Positions 34,307 to 43,322 of a stretch of DNA of 64,000 nt are shown one piece after another (positions within the stretch are counted from its first letter, which is position 1; the number at the start of each line of letters is the position of its first letter). Source of the stretch: Pseudoalteromonas sp. A25 (GTDB taxonomy: Bacteria > Pseudomonadota > Gammaproteobacteria > Enterobacterales > Alteromonadaceae); contig NZ_AP021847.1 in NCBI RefSeq assembly GCF_009176705.1, positions 672,501 to 736,500 on the forward strand, read 5' to 3'. A model generated the notes under the pieces. That model saw only the letters and a list, made by a program, of their open reading frames with translations, was not told where the DNA came from and did no database searches. The position numbers and the translations under genes are program-made.

Positions 34307-36349
34307 TTACTGAGGTTGAGTTAAATCAAGTTGGTAAACTGCAAAACCATCTTCGTTAACTTCAGTGGTTGGGATAATGTGGCTAAATTGCTCAGCGTAA
34401 GCCTTTGCATTATCACTATTTGAGCTGGTAAATTGAATGTGTACATTGGCAACTGGCGCAAATGACCAGTTCATGTCTGCTGATGGGTTTAGGCCTTGAC
34501 CATTGTTTTTACCACTTTGATAAGCAATAAAGTCAGCTACCACTTGACGGTTTTCATCTGGAGAGTCAACCACAATTTTATCCGCGGTAATAGCGGGGAA
34601 GTTACCGCCGCCCGATGCGCGATAGTTATTTGTTGCAACCAAAAACTCTTGCGTTGCGCTAACAGGCTTACCTTGGTATTTAAGCTCGATGATACGCTGG
34701 CCTTCAGATACCTTTTCGCCTTTGGCACTATAACGCGCTGGCTGAGTCACATCTATTTGATAAGTCACGCCATCTATTACATCAAAGTTATATGACGGGA
34801 ACTTTGGATTAACTAGCATCTGCACATCTGTGTTATTGGCATCAATTTGCTGAAATTGCCCTGCCGACATTTCGAGCCACTCTTTTACTTGCGCACCAGT
34901 TAGCTTTAATACTTTTAAGACATTTGGGTAAATGTATAAGTCAGCCACGTTGCGATAAGCGATATCTCCCGTCGCAATTGAGGTGTAATCATCAGCACCA
35001 CCACGACCAGCTCTAAAAGGGGCACCTGCAGATAAAATAGGTAAACCATCCAACTCTGTGCCTTGCACTATCTTCTTGGTGTACCAAGTTTGCGCATCGG
35101 TGACGATTTGAATAGATGGGTCGTCATTCACAAGTGCAAAATAGCTATTAACTGGTGCAGTAATTTTTGCAAAAGGCGCATTGACCCACTCTCGTGTTTC
35201 TTGATGCGCTTGCGTTACCGCGGACTCTACCTGCGCGTCATTTTCAACCAATGCCGTGGTTACTCTGTTTTCATCTGTTTTATAAATAGGCTGAAGCGAA
35301 GACTGAGACTCACTTACCTGCCACTCTCCAGCTTTATATTCCAGCGTTAAATCGATCACACCTAGGTTGTTACCCCAAAAGCCAGGCATTACCGCCGCAA
35401 CACCGTTTATCGTGCCTTTTTCAGTGTCGATACCATGCTCAGCTAGACCTTCATATCGTGAGCCTGGAAAGTTAGCATGCGCATGGCCAAACATAATGGC
35501 ATCAATACCCTCAACCTTAGATAAGTAGTAACTGGCATTTTCAGCTAATGGCTTTTTAGCACTCACTTCTAAGCCCGAGTGTGGAATAGCAACGATTAAA
35601 TCGGCACCTTCTTCCTTCATTTTAGGTACATATTGATTCGCCATTTCAACTATGTCTTTTGCGATCACTTTACCTTCTAGGTTAGCTTTATCCCATTGCA
35701 TGATTTGCGGTGGTACAAAACCAATGAACCCTACTTTAATCGTGTGCTCTTTTCCTTGCGTGTCTTTAAACATTTTTTCTTGGATCACAAAAGGTGAGAA
35801 AAGTGGTTCATCATTGCTGGCATCATTATCACCATCGTCTTTAAATACGTTGGCAGAGATATATGGGAAATTGGCATCATTAATCGCTTCGTTTAAAAAC
35901 TCTAAACCAAAGTTGAACTCATGATTACCAATGTTCGCCACATCATAATTAAGCGTATTCATAGCCGCGTAAACAGGGTGTACATCCCCTTGTGCCAAAT
36001 TTTTAATTTTGGCCATGTAATCACCCAAGGGGCTGCCTTGGATCAAATCACCGTTATCTACCAGTACTGAATTCGTGGCTTGCTCACGCGCTTGGCGAAT
36101 AAGTGCAGCCGTTTTGACTAAGCCAACTTTGTCATCTTGTTTATCAGCAAAGTAATTAAAGTTCAGCAGGTTTGCATGCAAGTCTGTGGTTTCTAGTAAA
36201 CGTACTTCTATCTTGGTTCCTTCACTTACTCCGACTGGCTTTTGAACTTCTACTTTTTTAACTTCTTTTCTGTTGTCTGAATCAGAACAGCCAGCAAATA
36301 ATGCGCTTGAGCCGCACAATATTGCTAATGGTAGTAACTTTGTTTTCAT
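34307..36349 (-). CDS. cpdB: 2',3'-cyclic-nucleotide 2'-phosphodiesterase/3'-nucleotidase, lipoprotein
   Basis: 680 residues. The signal peptide ends in the lipobox LFAGC (Cys21), so it is probably anchored in the envelope facing the periplasm. The metallophosphatase domain has LLETTDLHANLLNF, DNGDLIQGSP, GNHEFNFG, IPHSGLEVS and MFGHAHANFPG, the five metal-site blocks. The C-terminal 5'-nucleotidase domain has GAPFRAGRGGADDYT, NVADLYIYPNVLKVLKL and ATNNYRASGGGNFP for nucleotide recognition. It hydrolyses cyclic and 3' nucleotides for phosphate and nucleoside scavenging. Length is near that of E. coli CpdB (about 650). The OB-fold protein gene follows on the same strand. Confidence 0.92.
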   Translation of the reverse strand: MKTKLLPLAILCGSSALFAGCSDSDNRKEVKKVEVQKPVGVSEGTKIEVRLLETTDLHANLLNFNYFADKQDDKVGLVKTAALIRQAREQATNSVLVDNGDLIQGSPLGDYMAKIKNLAQGDVHPVYAAMNTLNYDVANIGNHEFNFGLEFLNEAINDANFPYISANVFKDDGDNDASNDEPLFSPFVIQEKMFKDTQGKEHTIKVGFIGFVPPQIMQWDKANLEGKVIAKDIVEMANQYVPKMKEEGADLIVAIPHSGLEVSAKKPLAENASYYLSKVEGIDAIMFGHAHANFPGSRYEGLAEHGIDTEKGTINGVAAVMPGFWGNNLGVIDLTLEYKAGEWQVSESQSSLQPIYKTDENRVTTALVENDAQVESAVTQAHQETREWVNAPFAKITAPVNSYFALVNDDPSIQIVTDAQTWYTKKIVQGTELDGLPILSAGAPFRAGRGGADDYTSIATGDIAYRNVADLYIYPNVLKVLKLTGAQVKEWLEMSAGQFQQIDANNTDVQMLVNPKFPSYNFDVIDGVTYQIDVTQPARYSAKGEKVSEGQRIIELKYQGKPVSATQEFLVATNNYRASGGGNFPAITADKIVVDSPDENRQVVADFIAYQSGKNNGQGLNPSADMNWSFAPVANVHIQFTSSNSDNAKAYAEQFSHIIPTTEVNEDGFAVYQLDLTQPQ

Positions 36350-36570
36350 AATCCGTGCTCTTTGTTTTATCTAAAATAGAGCAAGTACTATAGAGCCGAA
36401 AAAAGACAATCAGGCGAATTATTCATGGCAAATTGATGCCAAAATTATGACTTTTAGGAACAAAAAAAGAAGACTATATACGTAAAGTTGACAGGTTTCT
36501 TTTTGTACATTAACCAGATACACTCTATTTTATATATCAAACGTATCATCAAGAAAAAAAGAGCATTAAA

Positions 36571-37350
36571 ATGAGTTACTTGCCAACAACACCCTGGTTA
36601 CATATTCCAAAACCAAACCCACATGCCACTTTAAAGCTAATCTGTTTTCCCTATGCAGGCGGTAGCGCTCGCTCTTTTAGCAACTGGCAAGATGTGCTGC
36701 CCAGTTATGTTGAGCAAATAATGATTTCAATGCCCGGACGTGGTAGCCGCTTTAGTGAGCCCCCTGTAAGCTGTATGGACACACTCACTGATACGCTTAT
36801 TGATGAGCTAACCCCCCATTTAAGCAGCAACATGATATTTTATGGGCACAGCCTTGGCGCAAGAGTCGCTTTTGAAATACAACGCAAATTAACAACAAAA
36901 GGACTTCCCAAGCCGTGTCATTTTATCGCATCAGGCAGTGCATACCCAGGTAAAGACCGCAGTGCTAAGAACATTTATTTGCTGGAAGATGATGCTTTTA
37001 TTGCAGAGTTAAAAAATCTCAATGGCACACCACCCGCAGTCCTCGAAAATGAAGAGTTAATGGCACTCTTTATGCCGGTGCTGCGCGCAGACTTTAAACT
37101 AGCTGACACATATAAATATCAAGGCTCAGAGCAGTTCTCTTGCGATATCAGCGTGTTTGCGGGTGAAAAAGATGAGATCACTGAACAGGAGCAACGCAAC
37201 TGGCAAAATTATTTTTCTGGCGAGTTTACCTTTAAGTATTTCGCTGGCGATCATTTCTTTATCGATAGTCATAATGACCAAGTTGGAACTGAGGTCTGCA
37301 ATATCATTGAAAATATTCATGAACAAAGGGTACTAAGTCAAGTTAGCTAG
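36571..37350 (+). CDS. Type II thioesterase (alpha/beta hydrolase)
   Basis: 259 residues. The start LKLICFPYAGGSARSFSNWQ, elbow GHSLGARVAFE (Ser94), GEKDEITEQE (Asp201) and FAGDHFFI (His228) match type II thioesterases, which clear mis-primed acyl groups from NRPS and PKS carrier proteins. No megasynthase, carrier protein or phosphopantetheinyl transferase gene is adjacent, so its partner is elsewhere in the genome or it has another acyl-thioester substrate. Cytosolic, no signal peptide. Weak Shine-Dalgarno. Monocistronic. Confidence 0.85.
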   Translation: MSYLPTTPWLHIPKPNPHATLKLICFPYAGGSARSFSNWQDVLPSYVEQIMISMPGRGSRFSEPPVSCMDTLTDTLIDELTPHLSSNMIFYGHSLGARVAFEIQRKLTTKGLPKPCHFIASGSAYPGKDRSAKNIYLLEDDAFIAELKNLNGTPPAVLENEELMALFMPVLRADFKLADTYKYQGSEQFSCDISVFAGEKDEITEQEQRNWQNYFSGEFTFKYFAGDHFFIDSHNDQVGTEVCNIIENIHEQRVLSQVS

Positions 37351-37547
37351 CTGCCATGGAACACCATCTGAGTGTTAGTCACGCTTACTGCACGCCAGGT
37401 AGAGAGCGACAGCAAATAGTCAGGTTTGTTAACTGGGCTGATTGTGTTTAGACAGAGGGAGTTCATGAGTGACGAGCAAAAACGGCGTGATACACATTTT
37501 TAAATAATGGAGCGAGTGCCAAGTTTCCTCCGTAAAAATTAGTAAGC

Positions 37548-38126
37548 ATGGGTGCATATTGGTTTTACTATACGGTTTTAAAATACTTGGCCATGACTCG
37601 GTTAGGACAACGTATGATCACACAACAACAATGGCAAGAAACCAAACAACTTTGTAAAGCCACTTTACGTTCGTCACTACATTTCTCGGTTGCGTCTGTG
37701 GATGGGCACGGTTTACCTCATGTAACACCGATTGGCTCATTGATATTAGGTCAGTTAGCAGGTGGTCAAGGCCATGCTTACTACTTCGAGAAATTCACCA
37801 AAGATTTGCCAAGTAACCTTCAGTATTGCAACACAGTAAGTATTCTCGCCGTTAACAGCAGCAAATGGTTTTGGTTAAAATCATTAGTTAAAGGGCAATT
37901 CTATTGCCCTCCTGCCGTACGCCTAATAGCAGAAGTAGGGCCTTTGCGAAAAGCAACAGAAGTAGAGAGAATGCGCTGGCAAAACCGCGTAAAATGGCTG
38001 AGCTTTAGTAAAGGACACAAATTACTATGGCGTTCGATGAGCCATGTGCGAGACCTAACAATTATTGATATTAAACCCGTGAATATAGGAAAGATGACAC
38101 AGTATAAAAAAGACACTGTGTCATAG
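37548..38126 (+). CDS. Pyridoxamine 5'-phosphate oxidase-family protein
   Basis: 192 residues. Residues about 35-110 give the split-barrel flavin-binding pattern of the PNPOx-like group: SSLHFSVASVDGHGLPHVTP (with the usual T-P-I-G loop), then YYFEKFTKDLPSNL and VSILAVNSSKWFW. The C-terminal half continues the barrel (VRLIAEVGPLRKATEVE) and ends in a basic tail. Likely an FMN- or heme-binding oxidoreductase with unknown substrate. An alternative start at 37614 (MITQQQWQETK) has AGGA 8 nt upstream and may be the true one, removing 22 residues. Monocistronic. Confidence 0.72.
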   Translation: MGAYWFYYTVLKYLAMTRLGQRMITQQQWQETKQLCKATLRSSLHFSVASVDGHGLPHVTPIGSLILGQLAGGQGHAYYFEKFTKDLPSNLQYCNTVSILAVNSSKWFWLKSLVKGQFYCPPAVRLIAEVGPLRKATEVERMRWQNRVKWLSFSKGHKLLWRSMSHVRDLTIIDIKPVNIGKMTQYKKDTVS

Positions 38127-38250
38127 TGAGTGCTTACGTAACCTGAACTCTGGATAAGCAACATGCTACAGCACTGTATAATTTGGTCTGGTAATGGACT
38201 GATATAACCAACTTTGTCATATCCATTACCCCGAGCTCAGGCTACATAGA

Positions 38251-39360
38251 TTATTTCAACTGAGTTAATAGCGCTTTGGCTTGCTCGTTGTCAGGGTGTG
38301 ATTTAACCACTTTTTCAACCACAGCTTTAGCCTGTTGGTGTTTGTTTAGTTTTATATACCCTTGCGCTAAGTTTATATCAAGCATTGGATGATTTACCTC
38401 CTTTTGCGTCAACTCTAGCAAGGTTACGGCGCGATTGACTGCCGTATCGTTCTGAGCAAACTGCAATTGGTAAATACCAGACATCGCAACTAACATTGTG
38501 TCGTAATCTTGTTTATTCTGTAGGTAAGCTTCAACCGCTTGCTCACCTTCAGCCATTATTTTGGCAACCCACGCCATGGTTTTGTCGTCTTTGTTAGGTT
38601 CAAGCTTTACTGGCTCTAAACCCAAAGAGCGAACAACCTCTGTGGCCGCATCAGCGGTTGAAAATGGGTTTTGACCCGTAATCAAATTCCCATCTTTTTC
38701 TACATGCTTTAACATCAACCCTGCTTGGGTAAATTGAGCTCCTCGCTCTTTAAGTTTATCTTCCAGTAAAAAGTCAAAATGTGGTCGCCACTTTTTACCA
38801 AATGCCATTTCTTCTTGGTTTGTAAAGCCATTCACACGCTTATTAGCAACGAGATATTGGCCATTGCTGAGCTTTACATCAACAAACGCTACAGGACCAT
38901 GACATACCGCAGAAACCACCCCTTTTTGCTCATAAACATTCGCTAGCAACGTTTGCAGCGGTTGATGCTGATGCAAATCAAACATTGGCCCCTTGCCACC
39001 AACCACAAATACGGCATCTACCTCATCAGCATCAAGCGTACTAATTTTATATGTTGCGCTTAGAGCCGATACAGCATGTGTATCTTGCAAAAATGCTTGG
39101 TTGTATGGCTTACTCTCATCAAACTTATCAGCAACTGGTTTACCCCCTGCAGGGCTTGCAAACGTAATATCTAAACCATTTGCCTTAAAAACACGATAAG
39201 CTTTACTTAGCTCATCAAACTCATAACCTGGCTGAACCAACTCTCCATTAGCATCGAGTTTGCCATGGCTACTTAGAACCATCACAACATTGGGTGCATC
39301 ACCAGCATACACAGTAAAATTGGCTGCAAATAAAAACGTAGGTAGTATTAACTTGTACAT
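38251..39360 (-). CDS. Periplasmic DJ-1/PfpI-family protein with C-terminal TPR-like region
   Basis: 369 residues. A signal peptide (MYKLILPTFLFAANFTVYAG) precedes a DJ-1/PfpI domain resembling Hsp31-type glyoxalase: VVMVLSSHGKL, FVVGGKGPMFDLHQ, and the nucleophile elbow VSAVCHGPVAF with Cys153 and His154. Residues about 255-369 are helical, with a TPR-like end (NLAQGYIKLNKHQQAKAVVE then SHPDNEQAKALL). Export plus this extension is unlike the usual cytosolic enzymes of about 230-290 residues. It may act on carbonyl damage or as a chaperone in the periplasm. Function is inferred. Confidence 0.82.
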   Translation of the reverse strand: MYKLILPTFLFAANFTVYAGDAPNVVMVLSSHGKLDANGELVQPGYEFDELSKAYRVFKANGLDITFASPAGGKPVADKFDESKPYNQAFLQDTHAVSALSATYKISTLDADEVDAVFVVGGKGPMFDLHQHQPLQTLLANVYEQKGVVSAVCHGPVAFVDVKLSNGQYLVANKRVNGFTNQEEMAFGKKWRPHFDFLLEDKLKERGAQFTQAGLMLKHVEKDGNLITGQNPFSTADAATEVVRSLGLEPVKLEPNKDDKTMAWVAKIMAEGEQAVEAYLQNKQDYDTMLVAMSGIYQLQFAQNDTAVNRAVTLLELTQKEVNHPMLDINLAQGYIKLNKHQQAKAVVEKVVKSHPDNEQAKALLTQLK

Positions 39361-39465
39361 GATTGGCTTCTCTTAACTTTTAATGTAGGCACCAAAGTTA
39401 AAAGAAGCGATGTGAAATAACCGTGAAAAAATAAAGTACTCACCTTAAATTTTCATAAATGTAGC

Positions 39466-40689
39466 TCAATATAGGCCCAACGACTTTGCTATCAGTCTTA
39501 CCCCCAAAAAGGCGGTAAATAGCAGTACAGAAAAGCCCAAAAAGTTCGACCACTTCGTATTAGCGTATTGCCCTAGCATACTTTTGTTGTTCATCGCATA
39601 GAGCAAAAAGCCAGCAATAATAGGTAACAACAACCCATTGGCAAATTGCGCCAAAATAATAATCTGAATTGGCTTAACATTCGCCATTGATAGCAGCGCG
39701 CCTATAACGATAATACTAATAGAGATGAGACGAAATGATTTAGAGTTGACGTCTCCTTTGAGGTTTAGCAGCTCGGAGATAACATATGCTGTGGCAAGCG
39801 GTGCGGTGATCACACTACTTAAACCGGCCGAAAATAACCCAATACCCAGCAAATATTTTGACAAACTGCCAAAAGTTGGCTCAAAAATAATCGCCATATC
39901 AAGCGCATTATTAACACTGAGCCCCAAAGTGAAAATACTCGCAGCTGCCGTAGAGGTAACCAATATTGCAATTAACCCACCCAACCCAATGGAGACAATG
40001 GTATCTGAACGCGCTTTAGGTATGTCTTCAGGCTTAGACCAATGAGATTTTGCTGTTGAGGCATGTAAAAATAAATTATATGGCACCACCGTGGTCCCTA
40101 TCAGTGCAATTACAGTCAGTAAACTACCATCAGGGATCGCAGGCGAAACAAGCCCTTTGAACAATAAAGAAAAATCAGGCTTTACCAAGAAAAAAGTGAT
40201 GATAAAGGCCAAAGCCATCGTTGAGACCAAACCTATCAAAATACGCTCTATTTGCCGATAAGTACCTTGCATCAAAATAATCGCCCCAATCGCTGTTAGT
40301 GCAATAATTGAGCCTCTAAATATCCACTTATTTGGATTAGTGATCGCCTCAATACCCAATGCAGCGCCGACTAAATTGCCAGCTTCATAAGCGGCGTTAC
40401 CAATACAGATAGCAATAATAATCAGCGCGAACAAAGGCCACTTCCAAAAAGAGTCGGCAAGAGACTGATTGATCACCTCCCCTAAGCCCTTTTGCGTCAC
40501 AATGCCCACTCGTGCCGACATTTCTTGCAAAACAATCGTTGCTATCGTTGCAAATACCAAAGCCCATAACAGCACATACCCATAATTTGCCCCTGCTAAC
40601 GTACAGGCGGTGATAGTGCCAGGCCCTATAAACGCCGCTGTTACGATTACCCCGGGCCCAAAGTTCTTCAATTTATTGAGCATATGCAT
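39466..40689 (-). CDS. Nramp-family transporter with atypical metal site
   Basis: 407 residues, about eleven membrane segments, length usual for Nramp/MntH. The fold is clear in FGPGVIVTAAFIGPGTITAC. However, the helix-1 metal motif DPGN reads GPGT (22-25), and the helix-6 MPH-type motif reads VPY (202-204, in TTVVPYNLFLHAST). Thus the Asp, Asn and Met metal ligands of proton-coupled Mn/Fe carriers are all missing. Such divergent members may carry other ions or solutes. AGGA lies 5 nt before the ATG; an alternative ATG lies two codons in. Monocistronic; the MCP gene upstream ends 62 bp before the ATG. Confidence 0.85.
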   Translation of the reverse strand: MHMLNKLKNFGPGVIVTAAFIGPGTITACTLAGANYGYVLLWALVFATIATIVLQEMSARVGIVTQKGLGEVINQSLADSFWKWPLFALIIIAICIGNAAYEAGNLVGAALGIEAITNPNKWIFRGSIIALTAIGAIILMQGTYRQIERILIGLVSTMALAFIITFFLVKPDFSLLFKGLVSPAIPDGSLLTVIALIGTTVVPYNLFLHASTAKSHWSKPEDIPKARSDTIVSIGLGGLIAILVTSTAAASIFTLGLSVNNALDMAIIFEPTFGSLSKYLLGIGLFSAGLSSVITAPLATAYVISELLNLKGDVNSKSFRLISISIIVIGALLSMANVKPIQIIILAQFANGLLLPIIAGFLLYAMNNKSMLGQYANTKWSNFLGFSVLLFTAFLGVRLIAKSLGLY

Positions 40690-40751
40690 TTCATCCTGTT
40701 ATTAAGAGAGTACTTGGCCAAAGCAACTTACAGCTTTAACTTTGTTCAGTA

Positions 40752-42416
40752 TCAAATTTTAAAGCGGTTTACGATAGCTGCCAGCTCCCCAGCTTTTTCA
40801 CTTAAGTTAGAGCTTATTTCTAAATTACGTTCACCGATTGCGGCAGACTCTTTACTTTGTTCAGAAATAGACTCTGTACGTTGAGATATTTCTTTATCAA
40901 CAATATCTTGCTCTTTGGTCGCCCCAGCAATGTGCTCATTCACATTGAGTATCTCATGAATAAATTGCACAATATGTTGCAAAGACTCCGATGCTGAGGC
41001 GGCTTTCTCGACAGTTAAAGAGCTAAAACTTTTACTCGACTCCATCGCATTTACCGCATCTTTAGAGCCATCTGTTAGTGTGTTAATCACGCATAAAATT
41101 TGCGCCGCACTTTTTTGCGTTCTGGTCGCAAGCTCTCTCACTTCGTCTGCAACCACTGCAAAACCTCGTCCTTGCTCACCAGCCCTTGCTGCTTCAATAG
41201 CCGCGTTCAGTGCAAGTAAGTTTGTCTGCTCTGCTATTTCTTGAATGATAGACAAAGAGCCAGAAATATTGCGTACATCCCCCTCTAATTTAGATATGAC
41301 TTCACCGGCTTCATCCAGCTTTTGCGCAAGCGTATTAACCGAACCGGTCGCTTCATCCACTGAGGTTTGCGTTTCTTGGGCACTGTTATTGGCATTTTGC
41401 GCAGAGTTAGCCGCTTCATTGGCATTGCGTGATATTTCTTCAGCTGATGCAGTCAACTCCGTCATTGCAGTGGCAATCATTTCGGTTTCTGATTGCTGGC
41501 GCAATAAAATAGAGTTTATTTCGCCAGATGCAGAAGCAATTTCTTTGGTTTCTGCCACCACTTCGTTTGTCAACTTAGCTACTTTTATAATTAACTCATG
41601 AAGTTGGCCTAAGAATATATTGAAGTTTTTACTTAAACTATCAAACTCAGGAAGGGTAAAGTCTGGAATACGGGCGGTTAGGTCTGCGTCTCTGGCAGCA
41701 AATATATCGATTGTTTCTTCAAATTTTTGCAGCGGTACGGTAATACTTTTACTAATTATCAAACCAAAAATGGCAACCACAATAGACACTATCAGTGTGA
41801 ATACCAAAATCCCTTGAATGCTCTCTATGACCTGTTTATTATTTTTTTCCTTCATTGATTTAAGTAACGCATCAACGTCTTCGGTGTAAAAACCAGTACC
41901 GACAATTAAATCCCAATCAGGTAAATAAATGCTATAGGCCAGTTTAGGGATTGGCTCAGTCTGATTGGGCTTTGGAAAGTAGTAAACAGAATACCCCTCT
42001 CCACTTTTAGCTGAGTCGATAATATCTTTAACTAGGTAATTACCCCTTTTATCTTTTAAATCTATAAAGTTTTTACCTATACCTTGACTACTATCTCCTT
42101 GCATCACCCGAGTCCCATCTGGTTTGAACGCAAACAAGTAACCAGACTGACCAAATTTAATGTTACGCAATAATTTAATCACTTCTGACTCAGGGCGGTT
42201 ATTGCGCTTTAAGTCATTGAGTGCGCTCTCGGCAATCTCTAAATACGCTTTTAGCTCTACACGCTTCATGCGCATCATTTCTTTGCGGCTTAGTTCTTCT
42301 TGCGCTTCGCTGAGTTTTTTTGCTTCAACATAGGTTAATGTGATCACAACCGACGAGATGATCATAACGGGAATTAAAGACAACAGTATCAATCTAGATT
42401 TAATCTTCAGTTTCAT
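40752..42416 (-). CDS. Methyl-accepting chemotaxis protein with Cache sensor
   Basis: 554 residues. Membrane segment about 10-30, then a periplasmic Cache_2-type sensor ([39 protein letters not shown]), second segment about 202-225 ([20 protein letters not shown]), a HAMP region, and the signalling tip [20 protein letters not shown] then [15 protein letters not shown]. It reports to CheA/CheW for swimming responses. Its start overlaps the stop of the substrate-binding protein gene by ATGA, so the two are coupled; it probably receives a bound-ligand signal from that protein. No adjacent che genes. Confidence 0.92.
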   Translation of the reverse strand: MKLKIKSRLILLSLIPVMIISSVVITLTYVEAKKLSEAQEELSRKEMMRMKRVELKAYLEIAESALNDLKRNNRPESEVIKLLRNIKFGQSGYLFAFKPDGTRVMQGDSSQGIGKNFIDLKDKRGNYLVKDIIDSAKSGEGYSVYYFPKPNQTEPIPKLAYSIYLPDWDLIVGTGFYTEDVDALLKSMKEKNNKQVIESIQGILVFTLIVSIVVAIFGLIISKSITVPLQKFEETIDIFAARDADLTARIPDFTLPEFDSLSKNFNIFLGQLHELIIKVAKLTNEVVAETKEIASASGEINSILLRQQSETEMIATAMTELTASAEEISRNANEAANSAQNANNSAQETQTSVDEATGSVNTLAQKLDEAGEVISKLEGDVRNISGSLSIIQEIAEQTNLLALNAAIEAARAGEQGRGFAVVADEVRELATRTQKSAAQILCVINTLTDGSKDAVNAMESSKSFSSLTVEKAASASESLQHIVQFIHEILNVNEHIAGATKEQDIVDKEISQRTESISEQSKESAAIGERNLEISSNLSEKAGELAAIVNRFKI

Positions 42417-43276
42417 TCTTTAGACCCTCTAACACGCACCGCCGTTGCTGCCATGCTTTGTGTTTCAACTTTTGCTGCGCCAATTTCTTTTAGTTGCATT
42501 AGCTCTGGTTGATGTTCTCTATAATGCTTTAAATATTCTTCGACGATTTTTTTATAAGTGCCGTCTTCTTTCATATCTCGAAGTGCGATATCGATTCGCT
42601 TTCTCATTGCACCTAGCTTTTTACTTTTTGAAAAAGCGATATAGCTCGGAATGTCATAGGCATAAGATGGGAGCGACACCACTTTATCTTCAATGCCTAA
42701 ACGCTTGAGTATTTCAATGCCACCAAGCTGATTACTGACAACAACATCAACTCTATCGGCAAGTAGCAATTTAAAACTATTAATTCCGGTGTCTGTCGTC
42801 ACTAGGTTCTCCAGCGTGCCCGAGCGAATCGCTTTATCTATTTCTTCGCCATAACTCACCTTGCGAACAATGCCAATGCGATACGGAGATAAAGACGCAA
42901 TTCGACCGTCATAGTAAATAGGGTGACTTTTCAGGGCAAAAAAAGTAATTGATTGTTGGATCAAAACCTCTTGTGAGTAATCCATAAAGGTTTCTCTTTC
43001 TGGCGTTTTGTAGATTGTAAAAATGCCATCGACTCGACCGGCTTTCACTTCTCTAATCGCTCTACCCCAGGGCAAAAATTGGATGTTTATGGGTTGGTCG
43101 ATACGCGCAAATGCTTCACGTATTATTTCGACCGCAATACCGCTGGCATCTTGAGCCCCTTGAAATTCATAAGGGGGATACTCAAGTGTGACCAAGTTAA
43201 TCACGCGTGCCTGTATATTGGGAGCCAGTATAGAACTGGCAAACAACAACACTACGATAAGCGCTTTACAACCCAT
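42413..43276 (-). CDS. Periplasmic solute-binding protein (SBP_bac_3-like)
   Basis: 287 residues. A signal peptide ([21 protein letters not shown]) precedes a type 3 binding fold: [56 protein letters not shown], then [20 protein letters not shown] and [10 protein letters not shown]. Such proteins bind amino acids or related small polar solutes. There is no ABC permease gene; instead the stop overlaps the MCP start (ATGA). A sensing role through that receptor is therefore more likely than import. The TonB receptor gene lies 46 bp upstream, in the same direction. Confidence 0.88.
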   Translation of the reverse strand: MGCKALIVVLLFASSILAPNIQARVINLVTLEYPPYEFQGAQDASGIAVEIIREAFARIDQPINIQFLPWGRAIREVKAGRVDGIFTIYKTPERETFMDYSQEVLIQQSITFFALKSHPIYYDGRIASLSPYRIGIVRKVSYGEEIDKAIRSGTLENLVTTDTGINSFKLLLADRVDVVVSNQLGGIEILKRLGIEDKVVSLPSYAYDIPSYIAFSKSKKLGAMRKRIDIALRDMKEDGTYKKIVEEYLKHYREHQPELMQLKEIGAAKVETQSMAATAVRVRGSKE

Positions 43277-43322
43277 ATTGTCTATTCTTCATCACTAACT
43301 AGGGTTCCCTTTTGGTCTGGCC

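Noticed and set aside
36571..38126. Idea that the thioesterase and PNPOx-like genes form a natural-product cluster
   Set aside because: About 200 bp separates them, and no carrier or synthase gene is present.
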